Shown here: positions 23,701-35,683 of the stretch, piece after piece
How positions within the stretch are numbered: the stretch's first letter is position 1
How the letters are laid out: each line of letters starts with the position of its first letter
Origin: Lycium barbarum
Lineage: Eukaryota > Streptophyta > Magnoliopsida > Solanales > Solanaceae
Assembly: GCF_019175385.1 (NCBI RefSeq)
Contig: NC_083341.1
Location: 87,632,321-87,696,320, forward strand
Direction of reading: 5' to 3'
DNA: 64,000 nucleotides
Position numbers and translations under genes: made by a program
Notes under the pieces: generated by a model
What the model saw: the letters and a program-made list of their open reading frames with translations, nothing else
The model's database searches: none
Told to the model about the DNA's origin: nothing

Positions 23701-25813
23701 AAGAACAATAAAAAAAGGAAACAAGAATTACTTGACCAGGTAATTCAACCGGGTTAAATCCAGAAGCAAAATTGGAGAAAAAAAAACCTCGAAGCAAAAG
23801 GCAGTAATAGGATCGTGAAAACTTATGAAAGTTTTGCTCAAGAGGAAGTTTGCATCGTGTGGTAAAAAGCAAAGTTGTTCAAGGTATGTTATTATTTCGA
23901 GTAATTTTTTCTTTTTTCTAACATTTGATCCAGGTAAAAGATAGTTTCCGATGAGAAAAATGAAGTAAGGAAAAGCACGCGGAGGTTACCTGGTGAATTG
24001 TGAAAACACGTATTGCATTCTTTTTCGCTTCGATCGGTTTTTATCCCCAAAGAAGAAAAAAATATTTTTCTGGTAAGGTTTTTAATGAGGCAAAAACATA
24101 AAACGTGTTACTTTGAATGCGTAATTTGAGTGGTCGAGTGCCAAGGACAGCAGAGCATCAGAGATTGTTCAAGTTATAGTAAGTCGGGAAGATGAACTCC
24201 GACAGTATACCAGGGACTGAAGAAGAAAGGGTCATTTGGAGCCAAAGTTTTCAAGTCAAAGAGCTGGAGCATTTTTCTTAAGCTTAATACTGTAGTACTG
24301 GGGACTGTTGGCCAGCCTCTAAGCCGGCTAGTCCAAAAATCCAGGTAGTTTGATTAACTTACTCCCGGTAGTTCAATGTACAACAAAAGAGAAATTTATT
24401 AGTCAAACATAATCTTTCTCTTCAAATATGTTATGACCGAGAGTTGTATATAAACTCGAATGAAACACATATTAGAAGCTTATACTTGAGCAAGAATGCC
24501 CAAATGAATTGGAGACGTCTAATTCATTAGCATAACTATAAGGCCTTATTCATAAAAATAAAAAAAATTAGTCGGAAGGGTAATCCTCGACCAATATAGC
24601 AAATGTATAAATTTGGAGGTAATTAAACCCGAATATATTTATTATCCATTCGGCATTTAACCCAGATGGCGATACTTAAGAGTTCGAGATAATATGGCCC
24701 GGATAAAATTATTCGAAATAATCATACGGAAGCTATTCACCCAAATAAAAGAAGGGGCACACGTGTGTATTTATAGTTTGGAATTAAGGCACCTTCAAAT
24801 TGGAATAAATGAAGATCGGAAGTCATTCTCAATGTCAAAAAAAAAAAGTCGAAAGTTCTCATTTGTCTTCAGAAACGAGGCAATCGGGTAAGTCTTGTAT
24901 GTTCAAACCATTTTTTTTAACTACAGCTTGTTTTGATGTTACGTTAATGTAGAAAATAGCTACTAGAGGAATAAAGCTTAAATGATGATTGCTCGGTCAA
25001 ACATTATGTTTTTACAAGAAAGAAACATAGTGTTTCAAAAAAGTCATAATTGATAAATGTCAGGAAGTTGGGAACACACTTTTTAAAGGATCAAGGTACG
25101 ACAAAAGCCTTGGATAAGATCAACAACAACAAAATTGCATGTAGCAAATTATTAGTCTCGAAATAATCCCCATTCAGAGCATCCACTGTTCTCATCAAAA
25201 TTGTAGTAACTGGAAGACAAAGCTCTTTCTGGGTGACTTAGATGGAATTAAACTAGAAGTCTTCTAAGCCATGGGTTTCTTCTTCAAATCCCTCTAAAGC
25301 TTTCTGCGAGAACGAGCGGAGAAGAGCTTAATAAGTACATCAGTATACATATCAAGAAGAGCTTGAAGATTCACTCCTCTGTAACTGAATCACTTAAACG
25401 TTCTCTCATTTGGTTGCTACCCGGCAACATCACCTTCGATGTCCATTATGGTTGGTGCGAGATTTTGGTAGAAGTACCAATGGGAATGAATGCAACTAAA
25501 GTAAAAAAAAAAAAAGAGTAATTATGAAAGCCCGAAAGCAAAAGGATTTCAAGGTTGATGAAAATGTCTCTGTTAAAAGATACAAAATCATGTCATTCAT
25601 TAAAAGCTGAGGATACGTCCAACGATCGAAAAACTGATCCCATCATATTACCAACCTGTGAAAGGGACCGACATTCCCTGTCCCATTGCCCACCCAAGTT
25701 AAAATTCAAAACATGGTAAAAATTTCACAAAAAAAAATTATTGTCCAAATAAGGGGGGGGGGGGGGGCTTAAAACTCCAACTCTACTATAAAAGTTGAGA
25801 GCAAATATGAGGC
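23701..25813 (+). other. internal non-coding region of element A
   Basis: No RT, RNase H or integrase motif on either strand. Contains a GGGGACTGTTGGCC junction-like sequence at ~24301 and a 15-G run at 25753-25767. It occupies the place of pol and the pol-to-LTR spacer in Tat elements. A deletion of pol near 23700 is the simplest reading. Confidence 0.5.
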
Positions 25814-27128
25814 CTAAGTGTTAGGAGCGGTTCCTGCAGCAGGTGAAAGGTCAGAATTCTCACTCCCCAGTTCATTCCCCCTGGTGGCCTGGATATCTTC
25901 AACAGCCAGTTCAGCAGCTTCCAACTCTATTTTCACCTCAAGCAGCGATGTAGGAAGGTTAAAATCATTAGCACTAGCCTCTTTGAGCGTATCCCTCTGA
26001 GTTTCTAAGATGGTCAAATCATGACAGAGTCGTAATTTTTAGCATCGGGCTTGGAGGTGATCCCTAGAAACTTCAACACTGGCGAGTTGGTCTCGAGCGT
26101 TGTTCAAATCATTCTCTAACCTAGCCACTTTGTGCTGAAGACCGACATAGGACGAAGTCAGAATTTGATGAGAGTTCTCCCTATCTCTTTGAGAGTTAGT
26201 TACATATTACATGCGCATTCGTAAAGAGGCCGGGAGAGAATCAGAATCTCAAACTTCAGCTTGGAGCCTCTTTAATTCAACCCTCAAACGGTCATTGTCT
26301 TCTTGAAGTTTCACTTAACCGCAGGAAGGAGCAATGTCTGTAGTAGAAGTAGAAGCCACATGACCCTGAAAAAGGGGGTTAATCAAAAGATGAACTAGAA
26401 ACACAGATGACTTGTGAAAAAATTTGTAGGGGAGGAAGAATGAATACTTGAAGAAATAAATTAGCTAGATGAGCAACTGACAATTCCAAGGTGACAACCG
26501 GAGGTTTGGGACGTGGGGATGAGCCCGAAGGTCCAGCCTCAACCGGTGGAATGACGGTCCTTTGTGATGGTTCACAAGTGGGGACAACAGGGGTTTTCCG
26601 AGCAAATTTCGGTGGGATGAACCTTGGGCCCCCCGGAAGCTCTGCTGGAGCCATCGGGTAAGAGATCCTTGGGATCATCGTCTTGTTGTTGCTCATTGTC
26701 GTCATTGATGTAAACCACCCCGTGCTCAGCATCATGCTGAGCCTTACTCCATGCTTCAATAAGCCTACGACGGGTCCGCACTCTGGAACCAATTCCTATC
26801 GGAGGAGAAATGGATGCCTCCTTTGGCCTATGTTTTTGGCTGAAGGAAGCAGCATTAACAATGTTTGACAAAGCTACTATTCGAATAGGGGCTCTCCGGG
26901 TAGTAGACTTTCTCACAGGAAGGACTACAAGGAAACGATGAGTGAAAAGATGAGAAGAGGCATGAAGTTGTACGTAGTTAATAAAATTTCGCTTTGCTCC
27001 CCCTGATTCTTTCCCCTCCACCAGTCGGAGGTCATACTTCTCCAAGATCGGGTCACATTGGGAGAGGCACATTGCAGAGCAACTACCCATTCAAAAATTC
27101 TGACTAAAATCTTCGAATCAACAGGAAC
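25814..27128 (-). pseudogene. antisense ORF of element A, C-terminal half (coiled coil)
   Basis: Read on the minus strand from 27128. FEWVVALQCAS, then LEKYDLRLVEGKESGGAKRN, FINYVQLHASSHLFTHRFLV, an acidic/Gln-rich linker, a Pro-rich stretch, and from ~26330 an extended heptad-rich region (LQEDNDRLRVELKRLQAEV, QHKVARLENDLNNARDQL, LLEVKIELEAAELAVED) ending at a stop after APNT. Several stops and frame changes make it defunct. It continues the product begun at 40893. Antisense extra ORFs between pol and the 3' LTR are known in Tat-lineage elements; their function is unknown. Confidence 0.72.
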
Positions 27129-27480
27129 GGTTGTGTCACGACCCAAACCGATGGGCCATGACTAGTGCCCGAGTTGGACACCCATATACGAACCTGTTAG
27201 ATATAATCAGACTGATGCTAAGGATAATGTGGAAATCTATAAAAACGTGTTGTAGAATCATAATTCCATATATCAGAATGAACCTGTTTGCTGAGAAGTC
27301 ACAGTTAACCAAAACATGACAAATATGCAAGCCGACAAGGCTGCTGCTATACACGGGGACGTCCAAGATGAACTACATCGATATAGTTGACCAAACCGTA
27401 TATACACAACCCACATATGTCTACCGACCTCTAGGAGTATAACAAAGCCTCTACCAAAGGATCTGTACCAAATGACTCAA

Positions 27481-27613
27481 GCTCCGGAACAATGGAGCTC
27501 TCCAAGCAGCTGGGCAGAAGTCCTAAGCCGGAGCATCACCAAACCGAGTGTCTGTACCTACGGGCATGAAACGCAGCCCCCGAAGAAAGGGGGTCAGTAT
27601 GGAAAATGTACTG
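27481..27613 (-). other. four-hairpin module, LTR G
   Basis: H1 CAGTAT/GTACTG (27595-27613), H2 CCCCC/GGGGG (27577-27593), H3 CTACG/CGCAG (27558-27576, one A-C mismatch read on the plus strand, G-U in the minus-strand RNA), H4 GCTCC/GGAGC (27481-27498). H5 is absent. Confidence 0.6.
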
Positions 27614-27746
27614 AGTATGTAAAGCATGAAGTACAATAATGAAGATCATGTCTGAGTAGAAGATGACAGGAGACAAGTATGATAATCAAGGATACCAATG
27701 CATCTGTGCCTTATGAGATGAGAGTCATGCATATATATAATATACT

Positions 27747-28090
27747 GTACCCGGCCCTCTAGTGAGGGACTCGGTAAAATTATCATATATATACAGTACC
27801 CGGCCCTTTAGTGAGGGACTCGGTAAAATCATCATATATATACCGTACCCGGCCCTCTAGTGAGGGGCTCGATGAAATCATTATATGTATACCGTACCCG
27901 GCCCTCTAGTGAGGGACTCGGTGAAATCATCATATATATACCGTACCCCGGCCCTCTAGTGAGGGACTCGATGAAATCATCATATATATACCGTACCCGG
28001 TCCTCTAGTGAGGGTCTCGGTGAAATCATCATATATATACCGTACCCGGCCCTCTAGTGAGGGACTCGGTGAACAATGCAATGAAACTGT
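27747..28090 (-). repeat. seven 49-bp tandem repeats in LTR G
   Basis: Starts at 27747, 27796, 27845, 27894, 27943, 27993 and 28042. Each holds CCCGGCCCTCTAGTGAGGGA (hairpin CCCTC/GAGGG, outer CCG/CGG) and a TATATATA spacer. Open frames through it are by-products of a 49-bp period. Equivalent but unrelated-length repeats occur at the same place in F, H, C and the array LTRs. Confidence 0.9.
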
Positions 28091-28375
28091 GCACGAATAC
28101 GTACCCAGCTCGGGACTCGGTGAATGATATATTAACGGTATGCACGAGTAGAATATCATGAGCAACCACATGCAAACTAAATCATTGTTGACACCCAATT
28201 TTGTCCCGCCTTCCTCCAAAATATCTATTTACGCTACTAGTATTTTTGGCCACCTTTAAAAAATAATTGTTTATACTTTACTACAATTAATAGCTTTTAT
28301 TAATACCGGCATTTCATTATCCTATTGTAGCCACTGCTGTTGTTATTTTTATTTTACTACCGTTACTACTACCAC

Positions 28376-28429
<54 letters not shown>
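28376..28429. repeat. (ATT)n microsatellite
   Basis: About 18 uninterrupted ATT units in the 5' part of LTR E. Confidence 0.95.
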
Positions 28430-28679
28430 CAGCAGTATTATTATAATTTGCATTGTAACCATTTCAGCATTTCTACCATCCAATGCACACGCATTGCATT
28501 TATTTTTGCACAATCAAATAATAGCATTTATTCACTATTGACTTTCAAAAGTATTATTACACGGCTATTACGACATTATTTTTATCCGAGCTCCAATAAT
28601 TACATATTTTTATATTAGGTAATATTTTAGCACACGTTAGAATATAGTAATTAAAATAGGTCTTTTATTTAAATTTAGA

Positions 28680-29342
28680 AGCCCATTTTGTTTCTTTCAT
28701 TCAACCCATATTAATTCTGTCCATTTACAATCAGCCCATTCATTTAATTCACCAGCCCAAATCTATTAACCCATTATTTTCATCCGACCAGCCCACATTA
28801 ATTCATTTACCCAACCCACATTTTCAGCCGATTCAACCCATTATTTTAACCCATGATCCGGCCCACTACCCGTTGACCCGACCCGGTTCCCTCTTCACAA
28901 ATGAAACCATTAGGTTTCTTTTCCTCTGCGCGCCGCACCCCCCCCCCCCCCCACTGCCCTTCTCCTTCTCTCTCTCTTCTCCCCCATTCTTGGCAAAACC
29001 TAATCCCTCTTTATCCATGGACAAACCTGTCCACCCCTTTTTGTGCAAGCCTTGTCCGTTCTTCAAATATTTATCAGACACTAACAATCACTCCATCTCT
29101 CCTCCTCTCTCGTGAACGACTCTGTTAATGACAGAGTCAAGTTTGGATCCATCTTCATTGTTGGAAAGTTTGACTTTCCCATCTAAAAAATAGAAAAGAT
29201 CCGTCCTTTTTTAGCCAAATTTGAAGCAAATCACGTGAAGGGGCTTCAACGTTCAGATTTGCACGGGTTTTGATTCGACTTTGAATCTATATTTCAAATT
29301 CCCGCCCATTGAAACCCTAGAAATTCCACCCTCCTATAAATA
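28680..29342 (+). promoter_or_regulatory. promoter region of LTR E
   Basis: About ten (A/G)GCCCA or AACCCA words between 28680 and 28865, then TATAAATA at 29335-29342. GCCCA is the site II (TCP) core in reverse. A C15 run (28938-28952) and CT-rich tract lie between. Enhancer role inferred. Confidence 0.45.
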
Positions 29343-32209
29343 CTTGCTTCAAGTTCCGTTTTAGGGAGGGGATTTTCAGCCGCCTCGATCTCTCTAAAAA
29401 AAAATAGAAAAGGTCGCTACATTTTCAGTGTAAACAAAATAGCCATATAGCATTCAGAACTTCTATTTTCATCTTTCGGGTTTTTTTTTAAACTTTTGTT
29501 AATCGAAGCGGGTTCGGATTCGTTGCGTTTGGGTGTGGATCCAAAGCCTGAAAGTCTCACTTCGCTGCACCTGAAGAAGGTAATACACCTTCCATTAGTT
29601 AATTTTAGTAATTGTTTAAGTGCTTTAAACTACTTATGTGATTTGTTTGGTTAGTTATGTTTTAGTTCCTGTTTGTAGTTGTATTATGCATGTTTAAGCT
29701 CAGATTAATCCTGTTTCCAGTTCTGTAGTTGTTCAGTTCTATGTTATGTATCAATTTGGGTTAATCAAGCTCTAGTTAGGTCCACATTGCTTATTTATTC
29801 TTCATTTGATTAGTTCTATATATTCGTTTGTAGTTCGCTTACCTTTTAGTTGTTCTGTTGGTTCATTTTATGTCTTGTTTTGGTTAGCCATATGTTATTT
29901 ATCTTTTAGCAGTTTAAGTATATCACATGTTAGTTTAGTTAAGTTAATTTAGTTTGATAGTTTCTGTTTTAGTCAATTTATGTGGTTAAGTATGTTTATG
30001 TATGATAATTTAGTTTGGTTTATTTTAAGTATGTAAAAAACTCTCCCATATTTACATGTTGGTTGTTTCCAGTTGCTTCGGGTTCAGTTTAATGCTTTAG
30101 TAGTATCTTGTCTGCTACTGTTTTTTTTAGGTTAATGGTATCTACATGTTCATGCCTTAGTTTGGCTTAATTTTCAGTTTAGTAGTTAATAGCATCTCTA
30201 TGTTTAGGTCTCAATTTGGTCTAGTTTAATCTCGATTTTAATTGTATTTATGTGTTCATATGGGCTTGTGCGTGATTAAATGTGTCAACTAGTAATGATA
30301 TGCGATATATCAACCAGTAGCGTGATCCTGTATGCTTAAGTATCAGCTTAAAATAAGGTCTGAGTCATCCAGATTGTGTCTAATATCTTTTAGGTTGATT
30401 CTTATGAACATTTAGATAAAAATGCTTAGATTTGGTTATTTGTTAGTATGACAAATCTCTCCCAAATTTAGATGTGAAGTTTGTTAACATGAGAATTTGG
30501 TGTGTGCATACGATTCATGTTAAATGTAGTATAACGAGTTAGTCCCCTATATTTGTACTTAGTATCCCATCTCTGTGTTCGTTAAATGCATCTATTCGCG
30601 GATATGAATGTCTTGGTCGAATGCTGCTAGTCATTTTTTTGTGAATCTGCATTGAGTCAACTGGTCCAATCAAGCATGTTTGTGCATTAATTCAGTCTTT
30701 TTTTTGTTAATCTAAAACTGCTTTGCATAAAGTTTAGGTAGTTGAGTTGAAATAATGACATGGTCAAAATATTGTGGTTTCCTAAATCTTGTTGTTTTAA
30801 ACCCAGTTCCTCTGCTTCCTTTGCCATCTGAGCATGTCACGTAATTTGTATTTTGTTAGATGTCATTCCTAGTTAAGTTTGAGCAAGGCAGTGGCTTTAA
30901 ATGTTTTTTTTTAATGTGGTGTTGTTAAATATTAGTGTTTCGCCTTGTCAATGTAAAGAACATGAACTGGAAAATGGGCCGAATGCCATAAATATCTCTC
31001 CTGATTTCAGTAGTTTTTTTTTATATCACAAATCGGCCATGTTTAGACTTGGTATGTATTATGTGTTGGCAGTACACTTTCTTTAAACTATGCACGTGTT
31101 ATAGATGCAAAAGGCCTGATTTTAAATTCTTCAAAGGGTTGAATATCGTGAACATGCTTAGTCTATATCATGTGCATTTTTGTGTGAGTAATATGTATTA
31201 GCAAATCCCGTGCATAGTTTATTATCAGTTTGGTTTGTTTAAATTTCATGCGTCGTTGCAAGTATATTTCAGTTGAAGTATGTATATAAATGTATATTTG
31301 TAGTACATTCATGAAAAATACATTAATAGGGAAATTAGATTGGTCATTATGGATCAAGCTTGAACCCTCCCCGGTGTTAGCCATGCCTGGGATTCGTGAA
31401 ATCCCTTTGAACTTGTGGAACATCGGGAAGACAGGGGCGAAAGCTTTCCAATATTAACCTTCTATACTTCCTTATGAATGTGTATACATGAGATATACTT
31501 AAATATACGCAGTATATGCATAACCTACCGACCTGTTTTGAATTTGTATTTTTACATGTTTAACCTTATTCATCGATTAGATACTAATCCTTTTCCTTTC
31601 ATCTTTTATGCATGACCATCATATACGAGTCTGAGGGACTCGTTCTTCTTCCACATTCGGTGTTGGGCTAAAAGCCCAACGAAATCTTTTCCGTGTCCAG
31701 CCCATCTGCAGCAGTGTATAAAATCTCTGTTGGGCCGAGGCCCAACAGTAGCAAACAGATCGTAGCAGCTTTAAAATGGGCTGAGCCCATGCCCGATTGT
31801 AGCGGCTCTTTTAAAAAAATGGGTTGAGCCCATTTAAATTATCTACTCCTCTATTTATTTTGTGCATTTAATTTGTATTATGCAACTAACTCTTTGTTTG
31901 TTTTGTTTTCTTAGTTTAGATAAATCCTAATGAATTAGTAGGTTTAGTTTAAGTAATGGGTAGTTAGTTTAAGGAAGACTAACAATTAATTCCATAAGTT
32001 TTATTCTCTTCTTTTCATGTTAAAACTATTTATAACGTCTAATATTTATTTTATTTGGAATAATTGATTTGCAAAATGACATGACTATATATTTTAAGTA
32101 AAGAGAATCATATTTTTATCATAAACATTTCAAAACGTCACTAATACGCAAGTATAAACTCAAGTATAAACTCAAGTATATTTTATAAATAACTCTTCAA
32201 GTTTGAATC

Positions 32210-35200
32210 TGTTATATCCCATATTTTCATATATTGGGACGTTTTAAACTAAACGTGACAAGTTAAAGACAAGACTATTTTAAGATACGGAGTAGAGATT
32301 TTAACTTCCGGTTTCGTTTCAAGTCATAATTCAACTACAATTTCGTTTGGCATTGATATATTAATGAAAAGTGGGATTAAACTAACCATTAGTGGGATTG
32401 GGAACCAAAAAAAAATCTGCCCATATTGTTTTCCATGTGTAGCCTAGATTAGTGCCATGGTCAAAGGTTATTGACCCAAGATTAGTGTGGTACACATGTC
32501 AAAGTCTTGTAGGGAATACACATAATGAAAAATCAGATTTACTCCACAACTCACTACACCATTTCAACACTTACAAGTTAAGAACACATAGAGAGAGAAA
32601 AGGAAACTCTTGACCTAGAGTTAGTCGAAAGTGAGGTCCAAATTTGTTCCAAAAAAATCAGTTTTCTTCCTCAAATCAACTCCTCATTTAGTGTACAAGA
32701 ATATGTAGTAGTTGTTGAAACGAAACCAAGAAGTGAAGCACCTCAATAGTGTTGAAAATTCGTCCAAAGTGAAGAACAAGATTGTAAGGTAAGAATGCTT
32801 ATTGTTCTTGTGTTTCATGACGATTTGAATGTATAGTTCATGCATGATTGTTGTTGGATTGTTGTTGTAGTTGAAGTAGAGAGTTAGCCATGAGTATTGG
32901 TGAAGTCATGGTTGATTTCATTTTGCTTGTATTGTTGATGAATTGAATATGTATCAACATAAGTAAATGAACAAAGGTTGTAGAAGTTTGTTTGTGATGT
33001 GGCATGTTGGATATTGGACTGTTTTTCTAAAAATTAAAGTGAGCCATGGGTTGAAGACTCTAATGAAATCATGTCTAATCTTCTTGTACATGTATTGGAA
33101 ATGGATTGAATGTGTTGTAGTTTGGATAAAAGGATGAAAATCATGAAGTTGTTGGACTAGTGTTAAAGCCGTGTAAAGGGACTGTTTTAGGGGAGATTAT
33201 GGACTGTTTTGTGCCACATTTTGATTGTTGTTGTTATGGACATTGTGGTGTATTGTATGCATGTTAAATATGTGAATTAAGGTGCTAAAGAAATGAATTA
33301 TGTTGAAGCATACAAGCAGTCCAAAACAGTGGACTGTTTTAGTGCTAGAGGTGAAATTGTATGTGTTGAGTGTTGATTCTTGTTATGAACGTTTAGTGGA
33401 AGTGAAGCATAATGATTCAAGTTGAAATTGATATGAATTGTGGGCTGTTGTAAGAATGGAAATGATGCTAAAACAGTTCCAAGAATCATGAAAGTAATGT
33501 CATTAAACATGTTGTTGTCGTTGTAAGGTTTTTGTGTCGACAAGGTAGTTGTTTGCGTACGAATTTGGTGATGTATTTGTCGTGTGGAGAGCTGGTCATA
33601 ACCTACTGAAAATATATGAAAAGAAGGCATGAAATAATGTGTAAGAATCATAGGTGGTTTGCTTAGTATGTTCGTAAATGTTTGCAAGAATTCCTAACAT
33701 TGTTTAGGGACTGTTTTAGGCGTGTTGTTGATTAGGGACTGTTTTGGACGTGTTGTGGTTAGGAACTGTTTTGGACATGTTGTATTCTTTAAATTGGAAA
33801 TACTAATGATATTTAAGAATATATATTGTATTTACGTTGTTTGGGTTGTTGTAAAGTTGTTACACGAAAACGTTAAGGCTACGGATTATTAGGAGTAACT
33901 TGAGAATGTAGTAGCCGTATGTGAATCGTTATGGAATGTTGTGAATGTGGGCTATTTGGAATGTTATGTGGGCTGTCCGGATTGGTATTGAACATATGAT
34001 TATTGATGTTGGGGTGGTTGTATGTAGTTGATTAGAATGCGAACGAAACGTTGTCTAAATGTTTGAAAGGGATTGTTGACGTTAAAGTACGTATTGAATT
34101 CCCTCGTAGACTAATTGTAGCTCTTGATATCTCGATATAGGATAAGTGTTTTTGGGCAGCAAGTACAAGTTATAATACGACTAAACGCTAAAGGTATGTA
34201 AAGCCTATTCCTTCTTTCTTTTGGCATGTCCTAGACGTAAGTATGAAACGATATGAACCTTGGGGTAAATTCTATTCTCTAGTTCCATGTATGACTTATG
34301 ATTCTATATTTTATTAAGGTTGTTGTCATGTGCCTACAATATGAGTGACTAATGAATAATGCATGAAAGTTCCTATTCTTAAAGAATTGCACAACTAGAG
34401 ACATACTTGACTTTTAAAAGCTACATCATGTTAAAGTGATACATGTACATGAAATCTGAAACGTTTCTTGTAATAGTTTGTTATGAGACTTAAAATGAAC
34501 TGAATATGAATATTATTTTGACACTTTAGAGCTGGTTAGTTGCTTATCCATTGAGTCTAAAAATATTAATTGCATATATGTGGTTGCTCATTATTCTGCT
34601 CGTGCTTACCGCTATATCCTTCACTGAGTCCCGGGCCAGGACACGTTTTCATGCGCATGTTTACTACATTATTCACCGAGTCCCTCATTAAAGGGCCGGG
34701 ACACGTTATATATATATATGATGATATGATGATATGATAATGTGATGATATTATGATATGGAGATGGCGGCCAGGAGGGCATATATTCCTTATTACCGAG
34801 TCCCTCATTAAAGGGCCGGGACACGTACATGTTTATGTTTATGATTCTATGATTATAATTACCGAGTCCCTCATTAAAGGGCCGGGACACGATATATATG
34901 TTATATACAGAATGATTATGCAGCTTTGATTACAAAAATCTATAATGACATTGATATGAGAATTATATAGATGGAATATGTTCAAAGGCAAGTTTTATGA
35001 AAATTCTGGTTGTTGCATTGAGTCCTACATACCTTGTCTCAATATAAGTCTATTATTATGTTTCAAGCTTTACATGCTCAGTACATATTCCGTACTGACC
35101 CCCTTTCTTCGGGGGGCTGCGTTCATGCTCGCAGGTACAGACGCTCGTTTTGGAGATCCGCCGGCTTAGGATACCTATTCAGCTATTTTGGACTGCTCCT

Positions 35201-35683
35201 TTGTTCCGGAGCCTAGCTTGTGGTATAACTTCCTTTGTTGTATATATAAGTGTTTATTCGGGTACGGCGGGGTCCTGTCCCGCCATATGATACGGTCATT
35301 ACTCTTAGAGGTCTGTGGACATCGGTGTGGGTCTGTTTGTAGTTGTTGATGCGTTTTAGGTCTATGACTTATGTTTGGGGGGTACCCATTCGTAATGGCA
35401 GCCTTGGCGGCTTGCATATATATGTATGTTTGGTATTTTGTATATCGTGGCAGCCTTGTCGGCTTGCGTAGTAATATATATATCTATGTGGTTATTTAAA
35501 AGTGCAACTCCTCAGGAGACAGGTGCCTAAGACACATAAAACTTTGACAGATTTTAAATAACTCCCTATCTTTTTATATACAAATGAGATCATGACATGC
35601 TAATTGTAAATGACTATAGTTAACAGATAATATGAGTGTCCAATTCGGGCACGAGTCACGGCCTACGGGATTGGGTCGTGACA
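32210..35683 (+). repeat. solo LTR F (3,474 bp) inside LTR E
   Basis: Perfect duplication GAATC (32205-32209 and 35684-35688). Starts TGTTATATCCC, ends GGGTCGTGACA, so it is plus-strand transcribed. Donor AAG|GTAAGAA (32788|32789), repeated GGACTGTTTT decamers (33016-33772), second donor-like box (34191-34230), CCGAGTCCCTC...GGGCCGGG hairpin repeats (34622-34890) and the full five-hairpin module (35079-35284). It is the innermost insertion of the five-level nest. Confidence 0.94.
35079..35284 (+). other. five-hairpin module, LTR F
   Basis: H1 CAGTAC/GTACTG (35079-35097), H2 CCCCC/GGGGG (35099-35115), H3 CTGCG/CGCAG (35117-35134), H4 GCTCC/GGAGC (35195-35212), H5 GGCGGG/CCCGCC (35266-35284). 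All five are perfect in this copy. Confidence 0.7.

Noticed and set aside
24301..24330. GGGGACTGTTGGCC as a possible PPT/LTR boundary inside element A
   Set aside because: No matching LTR end or target duplication found nearby, and the real PPT and LTR of A are at 41260-41278.
27747..28090. Evenly spaced 49-bp direct repeats that could suggest a CRISPR-like array
   Set aside because: The units are contiguous tandem copies with no unique spacers, lie in a plant LTR, and have no cas genes nearby.
28866..29128. Overlapping Ser/Pro-rich open frames on both strands
   Set aside because: They span a C homopolymer and CT-rich tract in the promoter of LTR E; they are composition artefacts without domains.
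33298..33687. 129-aa minus-strand open frame
   Set aside because: Antisense to LTR F across GGACTGTTTT repeats, with no recognisable motif.
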